From positions 1 through 26,333 of the forward strand of contig CALVFC010000006.1 of the NCBI GenBank assembly GCA_944326735.1: 26,333 bases of DNA. Direction: 5' to 3'. Within the stretch, counting starts at the first letter, position 1, and each line of letters begins with the position of its first letter. The notes under the pieces were generated by a model that saw only the letters and a list, made by a program, of their open reading frames with translations, did no database searches and was not told where the DNA came from. The translations under genes were made by a program, and so were the position numbers. The stretch is from an uncultured Limosilactobacillus sp. Its GTDB lineage: Bacteria; Bacillota; Bacilli; Lactobacillales; Lactobacillaceae. Positions 13,558 to 21,742 of this stretch are shown here, piece by piece.

Positions 13558-14553
13558 ATGAAGCTCATTATGTATAGCGTTGGTGATAAGGAAGTCCCAT
13601 TTATCAAGTCCTATGCGGACAAACAGGGCTACGATATCAAGATGGTCGATCAACCATTGAATGATGATACCGTTGACTTGGCAAAGGGCTACGATGGGGT
13701 TTCCATCCAACAGACTTCTAGTCTGGGGAGCGAAAAAGTCTATGAAAAGCTGGCTAGCTTCGGCATCAAGCAGATCTCTGCCCGAATGGTCGGGGTTGAT
13801 ATGATTAACCTTGACGCTGCTAAAGCTAATAACTTGAAGATTACCAACGTTCCCGTATATTCACCACGGGCAATTGCCGAAATGGGGGTTGCTCATGCAA
13901 TGTACCTGCTGCGGCGGATCGGCATCTTTAAGCAACGGATGGTGGAAGATCACGACTTTGCTTGGAGTAAGGACATGATCTCTAACGAAATCTACAATTT
14001 GACGGTCGGCGTTATCGGTCTGGGGAACATTGGTGGAGCGACTGCCCAGATTTACAAAGCCTTAGGTGCCAAGGTGATTGCCTATGACCCATCCTATAAT
14101 GTCGAATATGAACCATTCGTGGAATACACTGATTTCGACACGGTAATTAAGAACGCCGACATCTTGTCACTTCATACACCACTGCTGCCAAGTACTGAGA
14201 ATATGATTGCAGCGCCACAATTCAAGGAAATGAAGGACACGGCATACCTGATTAACATGGCCCGGGGGAAGCTGGTTAATACCGCCGACTTAATTGCTGC
14301 CCTGAAGAACCATGAAATTGCTGGGGCCGGGCTCGACACTCTTGGTGATGAAACCACCTACTTCAGTAAGAAGGTTTCTGCGGAAGATGTCCCTGATGAC
14401 TTTAACGAATTAGTTCAGATGCCGAACGTGGTCATCACACCACATACGGCCTTCCTGACGAAGACGTCTGTTCGGAACATGGTTGAAATTAGTTTGAACG
14501 ATGCCGTTAAGATTATTAATGGTGGTTACTCGAAGAACGAAATTCGTCTGTAG
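13558..14553 (+). CDS. D-2-hydroxyacid dehydrogenase, D-lactate dehydrogenase type
   Basis: A 331-residue NAD-dependent enzyme that reduces a 2-keto acid, such as pyruvate or a branched or aromatic keto acid, to the D-hydroxy acid. Seen: GLGNIG (154-159), acidic Asp177 at the end of the next strand for NAD(H), and the catalytic set Arg236 (MARGK), Glu265 (GDETTYF) and His296 (TPHTAF). The length is as expected. In place of the RNVGVDNID motif of L. bulgaricus D-LDH and D-HicDH it has RMVGVDMINLD (76-86), so both Asn are Met and substrate preference may differ. AAAGGACGGG precedes the ATG. Upstream are a weak -10 (TAAAAT, 13498-13503) and a small gcact/agtgc inverted repeat (13514-13527). It is monocistronic. 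Whether this is the main lactate enzyme cannot be told. Confidence 0.9.
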   Translation: MKLIMYSVGDKEVPFIKSYADKQGYDIKMVDQPLNDDTVDLAKGYDGVSIQQTSSLGSEKVYEKLASFGIKQISARMVGVDMINLDAAKANNLKITNVPVYSPRAIAEMGVAHAMYLLRRIGIFKQRMVEDHDFAWSKDMISNEIYNLTVGVIGLGNIGGATAQIYKALGAKVIAYDPSYNVEYEPFVEYTDFDTVIKNADILSLHTPLLPSTENMIAAPQFKEMKDTAYLINMARGKLVNTADLIAALKNHEIAGAGLDTLGDETTYFSKKVSAEDVPDDFNELVQMPNVVITPHTAFLTKTSVRNMVEISLNDAVKIINGGYSKNEIRL

Positions 14554-14558
14554 AATGT

Positions 14559-14593
14559 AAAAAGGACTGAGCTTCAAAACTCAGTCCTTTTTT
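14559..14593. terminator. Bidirectional terminator between convergent genes
   Basis: GGACTGAG (14564-14571) pairs with CTCAGTCC (14580-14587). A runs lie on the left and T runs on the right, which serves the dehydrogenase gene on + and hflX on -. Confidence 0.88.
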
Positions 14594-14597
14594 CGAC

Positions 14598-15875
14598 TTA
14601 TTTAACGGCGTATTTTTCATACTTGGCATAATCTTCAGCCGATAACTCCAGGGTCAGCAGAGTACCGCTGCTCTGGTATTCGGTGTTTAAGATATTGGTG
14701 TGTTCGTTAAAGTATGACACAACAGCACCATCCTTAAATGGCACCAACATCTTAGCCTCGACATAATCCTTGAAGAGGTGTTTCCGGATTACGGAAGTCA
14801 GCAGGTCGAGCGACTCACTTTGCTTAGCAGAGATGATAATCCGGTCATCGCCTTCCATGACGGGATATTCCATCTCTGTCTTGTCAGCCTTATTGAAGAC
14901 GTAAATCATTGGAATGTTTTCAATTCCAATTTGTTTCAGCGTCTTACTGGTCGTCTTCATCATTTCCTCATAGTGCGGATCGGAAACATCGATCACCTGA
15001 ATCAGCAGGTCAGCGCTTGCCGCTTCGGCCAGCGTGGACTTGAATGATTCCACCAAGTGGGTCGGTAGCTTGCTGACGAACCCAACAGTATCTGATAAGA
15101 GGAACCGTTTCTGGTCGGGCAAATGGAGTTGACGAACACTGGTGTCCAGCGTTGCGAAGAGCATATCTTTTTCAAAGACCGTCTTGTCTTCAACTGCACC
15201 GTAGCGCCGTACCAAACCATTCATGATGGTGGACTTCCCAGCGTTTGTGTAACCAACTAAGGCTGCGGTTGGGATATTGCTGTTTTCCCGTTGCTTCCGT
15301 TTAACTTCTTCAGAGCGGTCAATCGCTGACAACTCATGACGAAGGTGTGTGATGGAACGTTGGATCGTCCGCCGGTCCATTTCCAACTGGGTTTCACCGG
15401 AACCACGGTTGGTGAAACCACTACCTCCACCAGTCTGCTGGTCAAGGCGTTGGTTAGCAGATGTCTGCAGGCGTGGCAAGCGGTATTGCAACTGGGCAAT
15501 TTGAACCTGAAGCTTGGCTTCCTTCGACTTTGCTCGTTCAGCAAAGATTTCCAGGATCAATGCTGTCCGGTCCAAGACCCGACACCCCAGTTCATTTTCA
15601 AGGTTCCGTAATTGACTAGGTGTCAGTTCATCGTTGGTGATTAATGTGTGGATATGATCATTAAAGATCCGTTCCTTCAATTCTTCGACTTTTCCGCTCC
15701 CAAAGTAAGTTGCGGGGTTAGGACGGTCAATTGCTTGGGCCACCTGACCAACAACTTCCATGTGGTTTGCCTGGGCCAATTCAGCCAGTTCACGCATTGA
15801 ATAGTCGAAGTCTTCTTGCTCCGTGTTCAAGCCGGAGATCAATACTTGTTCTTCAGTTTGTATGTTTGTTTCCAT
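14598..15875 (-). CDS. hflX: Ribosome-associated GTPase HflX
   Basis: A 425-residue HflX: a GTPase that binds the 50S subunit and splits or rescues stalled ribosomes in stress. An N-terminal HflX domain includes FGSGKVEELK (58-67). A basic/coil segment carries the conserved GSGETQLEMDRR (158-169). The G domain has G1 GYTNAGKST (208-216), G2 ATLD (241-244), G3 DTVGF (262-266) and G4 NKAD (328-331). A short C-terminal domain follows. The best ribosome site, AGGGGGA, is about 13 nt from the ATG, which is long. It lies over the 3' end of the upstream phosphatase gene, so translation may be coupled. It is the last gene of a leftward DedA-phosphatase-HflX cluster. Confidence 0.95.
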   Translation of the reverse strand: METNIQTEEQVLISGLNTEQEDFDYSMRELAELAQANHMEVVGQVAQAIDRPNPATYFGSGKVEELKERIFNDHIHTLITNDELTPSQLRNLENELGCRVLDRTALILEIFAERAKSKEAKLQVQIAQLQYRLPRLQTSANQRLDQQTGGGSGFTNRGSGETQLEMDRRTIQRSITHLRHELSAIDRSEEVKRKQRENSNIPTAALVGYTNAGKSTIMNGLVRRYGAVEDKTVFEKDMLFATLDTSVRQLHLPDQKRFLLSDTVGFVSKLPTHLVESFKSTLAEAASADLLIQVIDVSDPHYEEMMKTTSKTLKQIGIENIPMIYVFNKADKTEMEYPVMEGDDRIIISAKQSESLDLLTSVIRKHLFKDYVEAKMLVPFKDGAVVSYFNEHTNILNTEYQSSGTLLTLELSAEDYAKYEKYAVK

Positions 15876-15899
15876 TGAAGAAAGAATTTCCCCCTTGGT

Positions 15900-16559
15900 T
15901 TAATTATCAGGCACGTGTAACTTGTTGAAGAAGTCCACGTGAACATCAGAATCAGTGATTGTTAATTTGGTAAGGCTCCCGTTACGTGGTGATTCGCTTG
16001 GGTCATATTCATCGGAGAAGTGTTGCACGATGGAACGAATGGTTGCCCCGTGTGAAACAACGACCACGACTGAGCCATCTGGTAATTGACGTAAGTGATC
16101 AAAGCCCTTATTAATCCGGGTCCAGAATTGTTCGGCGTTTTCGGCATCGCCATATTGGTCGGCAGCGGCAATTCTGTCCTTAAGATTGTCAGGGCCCCAG
16201 CCGGCAGCCATTTGAGCAAAGGTATGGTAACCTTCAGCGCCACCTAACATGTCAGCCATCTCCGCACCATTGGCACCTTCAAAGTAACCGAAGAATTCTT
16301 CCCGGAAGGCTGGTTCTGGAGTTGGTTCCTTAATGTCAGTGTTCGGATCCGCAGCTAGTAGCAAGCGGGCCGTTGCCATTGTTCGTGGCAAGTCACTAGC
16401 AAAGAGGTAATCAAAGTCCACCGCAGCCAGGTTCTTGCCTGCCCGCTTAGCATCTTCAATTCCCTTTTCAGTTAGTGGGGCATCTGCCCATCCCTGCATA
16501 CGGTTGTAGCGGTTAAGATAGGTTTGCCCGTGACGAACAAAGTAAGCAGTAATTGCCAA
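15900..16559 (-). CDS. Histidine phosphatase (phosphoglycerate mutase-like)
   Basis: A 219-residue histidine phosphatase family protein, cytoplasmic. The RHG motif (FVRHGQT) places the phosphoacceptor at His10. The second catalytic His is in SHGATIRS (His170). An acidic FREEFFGYFEG segment lies between them. It is a cofactor-dependent phosphatase or mutase fold; the sequence does not tell the substrate, and the presence of a large EFFGYFEG insert suggests a phosphatase rather than glycolytic Gpm. The start is set by AAAGGAG (16569-16575), which lies 9 nt before a TTG giving MAITAYFVRHGQ. An upstream in-frame ATG (16589) would put that ribosome site inside the gene. It ends 24 nt before hflX and is likely co-transcribed with it. 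Confidence 0.85.
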   Translation of the reverse strand: MAITAYFVRHGQTYLNRYNRMQGWADAPLTEKGIEDAKRAGKNLAAVDFDYLFASDLPRTMATARLLLAADPNTDIKEPTPEPAFREEFFGYFEGANGAEMADMLGGAEGYHTFAQMAAGWGPDNLKDRIAAADQYGDAENAEQFWTRINKGFDHLRQLPDGSVVVVVSHGATIRSIVQHFSDEYDPSESPRNGSLTKLTITDSDVHVDFFNKLHVPDN

Positions 16560-16568
16560 CTTGACCAA

Positions 16569-16575
16569 CTCCTTT
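16569..16575 (-). promoter_or_regulatory. Ribosome site deciding a TTG start
   Basis: AAAGGAG on the minus strand lies 9 nt before the TTG at 16559. It supports the TTG over the ATG at 16589. Confidence 0.75.
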
Positions 16576-16630
16576 AGAAAATAATTCACTCTTCATTTTA
16601 CCATGAATTGGTCTAAATTAAATCATCAAG

Positions 16631-17290
16631 CTACAGCATCCGATTGCGCTTGATAATTTGCCGCCGCAGGTAACGAACCAGGGCCAATAAGCCAACGGCT
16701 ACTAATCCCAAAGCAACCATCGCTAACAAGATTAGCGAAAAGTGCTTCTTAACGAACGGAATTGAGCCGAAGTAGTAACCAATGGTACAACCCAAGATGA
16801 CCCACACAGTAACCCCAATGATGTTACCGATCATGAACCGGCGGAGATCAAACCGCATTGTGCCGGCAATCAAAGGGACAAATGTCCGGACTAGCGGGAC
16901 GAACCGACCGAAGGCGACCGCCTTAATTCCGTGGCGGTCCAGTAATTCATGAGCCCGCACCATTCCGGGACCTTCAACCCGCTTTTTAAGCCACTTCCAG
17001 TGAGAGAGGGAACGACCAATGAAATAGTTGACCGTATCACCAATGAAAGCCGCAAAGAAAAAGACGGGGATCACAATTTCCATCTTCAAGAAGGGGTGGA
17101 AGGCAATGAACGAACTAGTGAGGAAGACCAGTGATTCACCAGGGAGCCAGGGGAAGACCACCAGACCAGTTTCCATGAAGATTAAGGCAAATAGGAGAAC
17201 GTAGCTCCAGGGGCCTAACCATTCGAACATGGGGATGATGACTTCTGCCAGGTGGGTCAAGATATATAAAATATGGGCGATGGTGATCAC
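16631..17290 (-). CDS. DedA-family membrane protein
   Basis: A 219-residue DedA (SNARE-associated) membrane protein with about five to six hydrophobic segments. Family marks: FPWLPGES (46-53) and the conserved FGRFVPLVRTFVPLIAG (127-143), which carries the Arg and Pro residues of the family, followed by FDLRRF. DedA proteins are flippases for undecaprenyl phosphate or related lipids or affect membrane homeostasis; which applies here is not known. It starts with GTG, and GGAAGGAA ends immediately before it, so spacing is tight. A leftward promoter (17325-17354) precedes it. The phosphatase gene follows after about 70 nt, so it may head the cluster. Confidence 0.88.
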   Translation of the reverse strand: MITIAHILYILTHLAEVIIPMFEWLGPWSYVLLFALIFMETGLVVFPWLPGESLVFLTSSFIAFHPFLKMEIVIPVFFFAAFIGDTVNYFIGRSLSHWKWLKKRVEGPGMVRAHELLDRHGIKAVAFGRFVPLVRTFVPLIAGTMRFDLRRFMIGNIIGVTVWVILGCTIGYYFGSIPFVKKHFSLILLAMVALGLVAVGLLALVRYLRRQIIKRNRML

Positions 17291-17324
17291 TTCCTTCCAG
17301 TTATTTTTTCTATTCTACCCTTTA

Positions 17325-17354
17325 ATTATATGAGAAGATGATCACTTTGACCAA
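17325..17354 (-). promoter_or_regulatory. Promoter of the DedA gene cluster
   Basis: On the minus strand TTGGTC (17349-17354) and a perfect TATAAT (17325-17330) are spaced 18 nt apart. A TAGAAT farther downstream is an alternative. Confidence 0.45.
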
Positions 17355-17407
17355 AATTAACCTTCTTTTAATTATTGGGCTTTGTGTTAGGTGGCTTGCC
17401 TAAGAAA

Positions 17408-17416
17408 TGCTATAAT
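17408..17416 (+). promoter_or_regulatory. Extended -10 promoter of the HelD gene
   Basis: TGC precedes TATAAT (17411-17416), an extended -10 element with no clear -35. It predicts a leader of about 27 nt. Confidence 0.6.
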
Positions 17417-17437
17417 TATTAGACGATTTATTTGCGT

Positions 17438-17442
17438 GGAGG
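17438..17442 (+). promoter_or_regulatory. Ribosome site deciding the HelD TTG start
   Basis: GGAGG lies 7 nt before the TTG at 17450. An in-frame TTG at 17432 lies upstream of the site, so it is not the start. Confidence 0.7.
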
Positions 17443-17449
17443 GATTAGT

Positions 17450-19750
17450 TTGGTAGAACAATCGGAACAACAATTTGAACAAGCCCACTTGGATCACGTG
17501 ATTGCGGAAGTCAAAAAGGCGGAAAAGTCCGCTGAAGGCAAGATCAAGACTGCTAAGCATGATATCAAGGGGATTAACAAGCAGATTGACGATATCCACC
17601 TAAACACGACGACTTATTCCGGGATGATGGATACGGCAATGTCCTTCCGTACTCAGCAACAAATGCTGGATGAACGGCATAATAGTTGGCAACACGCCGC
17701 GGACCACTTATCAACTTTACGGCGACTGGAGAAAAAGCCCTTCTTTGCGCGGATTGACTTTCAAGAAAAGGGGAGCGATCATCCAGAAACCATCTATATT
17801 GGCCTGGCTTCATTCTCGGATCGGCCAGATCACTTTCTGGTTTATGATTGGCGGGCCCCAATTTCTTCTATCTACTATGAGGGTAAATTAGGCAAGGTTT
17901 CCTATGACACTCCGGTTGGCAAGCAGGAAGCCAACCTAACACTGAAGCGCCAATTTCAAATTGAAGACGGGACGATTGTTACCATCTTTGATACTGATGA
18001 ACAAGTTGGTGACCAGATGCTCCTATCAGCTTTGGGCAACCACTCGAGTACCAAGATGAAGAGCATTGTCACCACGATTCAGCGGACGCAAAATGAGATT
18101 ATCCGGGATACCAAGGATGACCTGTTATTCGTTCAGGGGGCAGCTGGTTCTGGGAAGACCGCGGCCGTATTACAACGGGTGGCCTGGTTACTGTACCGTT
18201 ACCGGGGCAATCTGACTTCCTCACAAGTGGTCCTCTTCTCGCCAAACCAGTTGTTCAACGACTATATCGACCAAGTTTTACCTGAATTGGGCGAACACAA
18301 CATGGTTCAAATGACCTACTTCCAGTTCGCTAATCGACGGGTACCACGGCTCCATGTCCAAACTCTCGGTCAGCGGTTCGAAAGCAGTCAGGACCCAATG
18401 ATTAAGAAGGCCGGTCGCCTGACCACTAGTCTAGAGTACTTTAAGGCAACGGGGCGTTACGCTCAGCATCTCGGGAAGGCCCACCTGCGTTTCCGCAACA
18501 TTATGTTCCACAAAAAGGTGCTCTTCAGTAAGGAAAAGATCAAGGAAATCTACTATTCCTTCAATCAAAACTATAACCTGGGAAATCGTCTAGATGGAAC
18601 CAAGGAAGCCCTTATTAAGGCCCTCAACCACCGAATTAGCGTGGAAATGCGTAGTAAATGGGTTGAAGAAGCCGTTCAATCATTGAGTAAGGAACAGATT
18701 GACGATATGATGGGCGACCAGCCACGGGAATTTGAAAGCGAAGACCAGCAATTCCGCTTCCTGGCTCGTCAAATTGTGATGGAAGCTCTGACTCCAGTAA
18801 AGCGGGCGATTGATCACAACTTATGGATCAACATTAACGGGCAGTTTATTCATTTGCTACGGGTCACTCCCAAGTTGCTTGATTTAAACAAATTCGACCT
18901 TACAGAAGCGGACTGGACAGCATTTGTTGACCAAACTAAGGAAGAGCTGCGTCATGGCCAAATCAGTGCGAGTGGCATTACCATTTACCTATACCTGTAC
19001 GACCTGATCACCGGTCGCAAGGGCCAACGGGATATCCGTTACGTCTTTATTGATGAGGTTCAGGATTATGATGCTTACCAGTTAGCATACTTGAAGTTCC
19101 GCTTCCCGTTTGCCCGGTTTACGTTATTAGGGGACCTCAACCAGGCCATCTTTACTCACGAGAACAGTCGCTCGTTATTGCAACAATTAACGACGATGTT
19201 TGACCCAGATAAGACGAAGGTGGTGCAATTAACGAAGTCGTACCGTTCCACTAAACAGATTACTAACTTTACCAAGCACCTGTTGACGAATGGCGAACAG
19301 ATCGAGGCGTTTGACCGGAACGGTGATCTACCAACGGTAATTGTTGATCAAGATTACCAACACGGTGTGGACTCACTAGTAAAAACACTGCAGACCGACC
19401 AACAGCAGCATGACGCTGTGGCCATTATTGGCAAGGACCTGGCTGAATGTGAACAGCTGGCCGCAGAACTCAAGCGGCGCAACGTAAAGGCCACTTTGAT
19501 TAGGACCGAAAACCAACGATTAGTTGATGGTATTATCATCGTGCCTTCTTACCTTGCCAAGGGGTTAGAGTTTGATGCCGTCGTTGTCTGGAATTGTAAC
19601 GCCACGCAGTATCCGGATGACACTGAACGGCAGCTCTTGTACACCATTGCTTCACGGGCAATGCACATCCTGACACTAATTTCCGTTGGCCAACTGACAC
19701 CATTACTGAAAGATGTCCCGACCGACGAATACCAATTGATTGAAAAGTAA
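17450..19750 (+). CDS. helD: HelD, RNA polymerase-recycling UvrD-like helicase
   Basis: A 766-residue superfamily 1 helicase of the HelD type, which in Gram-positive bacteria binds RNA polymerase and clears stalled complexes. An N-terminal coiled-coil arm (about 1-130) reaches into the polymerase channel in relatives. Walker A GAAGSGKT lies at about 230-237. The long central insert (about 300-500) is as in HelD. Walker B is seen in VFIDEVQDYD at about 533-542, followed by LLGDLNQA, KSYRSTKQI and the C-terminal GLEFDAVVVWN and LYTIASRAMH motifs. The length is typical. The TTG start has GGAGG 7 nt upstream and an extended -10 promoter. The gene is single, ending at a hairpin that overlaps the convergent transporter gene. 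Confidence 0.92.
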   Translation: MVEQSEQQFEQAHLDHVIAEVKKAEKSAEGKIKTAKHDIKGINKQIDDIHLNTTTYSGMMDTAMSFRTQQQMLDERHNSWQHAADHLSTLRRLEKKPFFARIDFQEKGSDHPETIYIGLASFSDRPDHFLVYDWRAPISSIYYEGKLGKVSYDTPVGKQEANLTLKRQFQIEDGTIVTIFDTDEQVGDQMLLSALGNHSSTKMKSIVTTIQRTQNEIIRDTKDDLLFVQGAAGSGKTAAVLQRVAWLLYRYRGNLTSSQVVLFSPNQLFNDYIDQVLPELGEHNMVQMTYFQFANRRVPRLHVQTLGQRFESSQDPMIKKAGRLTTSLEYFKATGRYAQHLGKAHLRFRNIMFHKKVLFSKEKIKEIYYSFNQNYNLGNRLDGTKEALIKALNHRISVEMRSKWVEEAVQSLSKEQIDDMMGDQPREFESEDQQFRFLARQIVMEALTPVKRAIDHNLWININGQFIHLLRVTPKLLDLNKFDLTEADWTAFVDQTKEELRHGQISASGITIYLYLYDLITGRKGQRDIRYVFIDEVQDYDAYQLAYLKFRFPFARFTLLGDLNQAIFTHENSRSLLQQLTTMFDPDKTKVVQLTKSYRSTKQITNFTKHLLTNGEQIEAFDRNGDLPTVIVDQDYQHGVDSLVKTLQTDQQQHDAVAIIGKDLAECEQLAAELKRRNVKATLIRTENQRLVDGIIIVPSYLAKGLEFDAVVVWNCNATQYPDDTERQLLYTIASRAMHILTLISVGQLTPLLKDVPTDEYQLIEK

Positions 19751-19786
19751 AAAAGACGCTTAGGAGCGATTTCCTAAGCGTCTTTT
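19751..19786. terminator. Bidirectional terminator overlapping a coding end
   Basis: A perfect 15-bp stem (19751-19765 with 19772-19786) has a 6-nt loop. AAAA lies at the left and TTTT at the right. The right arm contains the TAG stop and last codons of the convergent DMT gene, so the hairpin serves both genes and partly codes for one. Confidence 0.88.
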
Positions 19787-20655
19787 GTGTGTCTCAATTG
19801 TAAAATCACGTTGGCTAATAGAATCAACGCACCACCGATTGCTAAAGCGGGAGTAAGTTTTTCAAAACCAAATAGGATTGAAAAGACGGCAGCAAAAAAT
19901 GATTCGGTCATGAGAATGAGGCTTGCTGTAGTGGGGTCGGTATACTTCTGAGCAACAAGTTGGAGACTCCGGGCAATGAAAGTGATCACAATTGCGACGA
20001 TTGCTAGTGGCCACAGTGCTGCCACCCAGTTAATGTGATTAAATGATGATCCTTCAAATAATAGGGCCATCGGGGTCCCAAGAATGACTTGAACAAGGCC
20101 GATGAGCGTAATGATCACCCAGGGACTGGAAGCATGACTGGCATACTTAGCAAAAATAATAATCTGAAAAGCCCAGCAGACTGCTGATAACAGGGTCAGC
20201 CAGTCCCCGGTTAAGATGATAAAACTCGTATTAGTGATCCCGGTTAAGATTGCCATCCCCAGTAACGATAGTGGTACGGCAATCCATACCTGCCTTTGCG
20301 GCCGTTCTTGCCAAAAAAGCCACAGGACGAAGGGGGTAAACACCACATAGGTCACGGTGAGGAAGGCACTCTTTCCCGGAGTGGTCGTTTGTAAGCCAGC
20401 CGTCCGCAGAAAGAAGCCACAGAAGTTCACAACACCAACAATCAAGCCAATACGCAGGTCATATCTAGTCATGTGGCGAAGTTGCCGGTGAAAAATGAGG
20501 AGACCGGTGAGGAGGCACATGATGCCGCGGACGGCATTGATAGTTGCGGGGTGCATTCCCGCCTGGACAACCATTTTATTAAAAATGTAGGAACTACCCC
20601 ACATCGCGGTGACGATGAAGAGAGTCAAGTTAGCACCTTGTCGAGATAATTTCAT
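19774..20655 (-). CDS. EamA/DMT-family transporter, downstream copy
   Basis: A 293-residue drug/metabolite transporter with about ten membrane helices in two EamA repeats of roughly 140 residues each. The first contains WGSSYIFNKMVVQAGMHPA (19-37) and the second LTLLSAVCWAFQIIIFAKYA. It is paralogous to the adjacent gene over its full length: WG-SYIF-KM, GMH, QKYTD and ESFFA motifs occur in both at corresponding places. Such proteins export or import metabolites; substrate unknown. The upstream paralogue ends 33 nt before it, so the two are one operon. Its 3' end lies in the shared terminator. The ribosome site is not strong (AAGG about 11 nt upstream). Confidence 0.88.
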   Translation of the reverse strand: MKLSRQGANLTLFIVTAMWGSSYIFNKMVVQAGMHPATINAVRGIMCLLTGLLIFHRQLRHMTRYDLRIGLIVGVVNFCGFFLRTAGLQTTTPGKSAFLTVTYVVFTPFVLWLFWQERPQRQVWIAVPLSLLGMAILTGITNTSFIILTGDWLTLLSAVCWAFQIIIFAKYASHASSPWVIITLIGLVQVILGTPMALLFEGSSFNHINWVAALWPLAIVAIVITFIARSLQLVAQKYTDPTTASLILMTESFFAAVFSILFGFEKLTPALAIGGALILLANVILQLRHTKDA

Positions 20656-20688
20656 AGGGTTGACCGCCTTATTGTTTGATCAGCAGGG

Positions 20689-21579
20689 TTAATGCTTCTT
20701 TAAAATGGAGAGTGAGTGCAAATCTGTTTGCATGATGGCGTTCGCAAATAACAGGAGTATGCCACCAATAATGAGTGACCAGGTTAGATGGTCATAGCCC
20801 ATCAGGACGGAAAGCAGACTGGCGAAAAATGATTCAAGCATTAGCAATAAACCAGCGGACGTTGCATCCGTGTACTTTTGCGCGGTGAGCTGCATTCCCT
20901 GGGCAATAAAAGTCACTAAGACGGCTAAGAGAACGACTGGAATCATTGCTTGCAACCAGTGGATATGAGGAAAGGTAGCTTGCTCAGTCGTCAGGGCTGT
21001 GACCCACCCACAGATACTTTGAACGAGGGCGATCATGAAGATAATCACCCAGGGGCTGGACGCCCGCGATGCCAATTTACCAAAGAAGATGATTTGGAGG
21101 GCCCAGAAGATGGCCGAAATAAGTGTCAACAGGTCCCCGTACTGAAGCTGGAGACCACTGGAGATGACATTCGTCAGGATCGCAATTCCGAGAACTGCGA
21201 TTGGCAAAACAAAGTAAGTTTTTAATCGTGGTCGTTCATGCCAAAAAATCAACAGGAGCAGTGGGGCTAAGACTACGTACATTGTAGTTAAAAAGGCGTT
21301 GCTAGCGGGTGTACTGAAGCGTAAGCCATCCGTTTGAAGAAAGTAGGCCACAAAATTGATGATACCGAGCAGCAAGCCCACTTTGAAATCGAACTTAGTC
21401 ATCCGCCGTAATTGGGGAAAGAAAAAGATTAGGCATCCCAAGACACAGATGGTCCCCCGACCGGCATTGAGCATTCCAGAATGCATGCCGGCATTTAGTG
21501 CCATTTTGACAAAAATATAGGAAAATCCCCAAATAACTGCGACTGTTAGCAGCCACCAATTTGCCTTTTTCTTAGTCAT
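20689..21579 (-). CDS. EamA/DMT-family transporter, upstream copy
   Basis: A 296-residue ten-helix transporter, paralogue of the next gene and probably produced by local duplication. It has WGFSYIFVKMALNAGMHSG near the start, a second EamA repeat from about residue 150, QKYTDATSAGLLLM and LESFFASLL. The start is the ATG at 21579 because GGGGAG (21589-21594) lies 9 nt before it. An upstream ATG at 21600 would leave that site inside the gene. A 19-bp perfect palindrome (21610-21628) sits just upstream and may control this operon. Substrate unknown. Confidence 0.88.
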   Translation of the reverse strand: MTKKKANWWLLTVAVIWGFSYIFVKMALNAGMHSGMLNAGRGTICVLGCLIFFFPQLRRMTKFDFKVGLLLGIINFVAYFLQTDGLRFSTPASNAFLTTMYVVLAPLLLLIFWHERPRLKTYFVLPIAVLGIAILTNVISSGLQLQYGDLLTLISAIFWALQIIFFGKLASRASSPWVIIFMIALVQSICGWVTALTTEQATFPHIHWLQAMIPVVLLAVLVTFIAQGMQLTAQKYTDATSAGLLLMLESFFASLLSVLMGYDHLTWSLIIGGILLLFANAIMQTDLHSLSILKKH

Positions 21580-21588
21580 TTTCAACCG

Positions 21589-21594
21589 CTCCCC
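21589..21594 (-). promoter_or_regulatory. Ribosome site deciding the DMT start
   Basis: GGGGAG on the minus strand lies 9 nt before the ATG at 21579. It favours that ATG over the ATG at 21600. Confidence 0.7.
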
Positions 21595-21609
21595 ATTCAA
21601 TAAGATAGC

Positions 21610-21628
21610 AATAATCTAACAGATTATT
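21610..21628. promoter_or_regulatory. Perfect 19-bp palindrome, likely operator
   Basis: AATAATCT, then AAC, then AGATTATT: two perfect 8-nt arms in the divergent region between the DMT operon and ltaS. It lies 30 nt upstream of the DMT start, over the likely leftward promoter, and there is no T run, so it is not a terminator. The regulator is unknown. Confidence 0.5.
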
Positions 21629-21730
21629 CGCTACAAAGTAAACAAATTTGAAAATTTTCTAAAAAAAGTTTCTTCGTTCCCTTTGCAATCAATTATTATA
21701 GTATTATTGTTAACGTTGATATTTTTTTAT

Positions 21731-21736
21731 GGAGGA
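21731..21736 (+). promoter_or_regulatory. Ribosome site deciding the LtaS start
   Basis: GGAGGA lies 6 nt before the ATG at 21743. An in-frame TTG at 21683 would extend the protein by 20 residues but lies upstream of this site. Confidence 0.75.
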
Positions 21737-21742
21737 ACGATT

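Noticed and set aside
21683..21742. Upstream TTG extension of LtaS adding 20 residues
   Set aside because: GGAGGA at 21731-21736 would lie inside the gene, and it is perfectly placed for the ATG at 21743.
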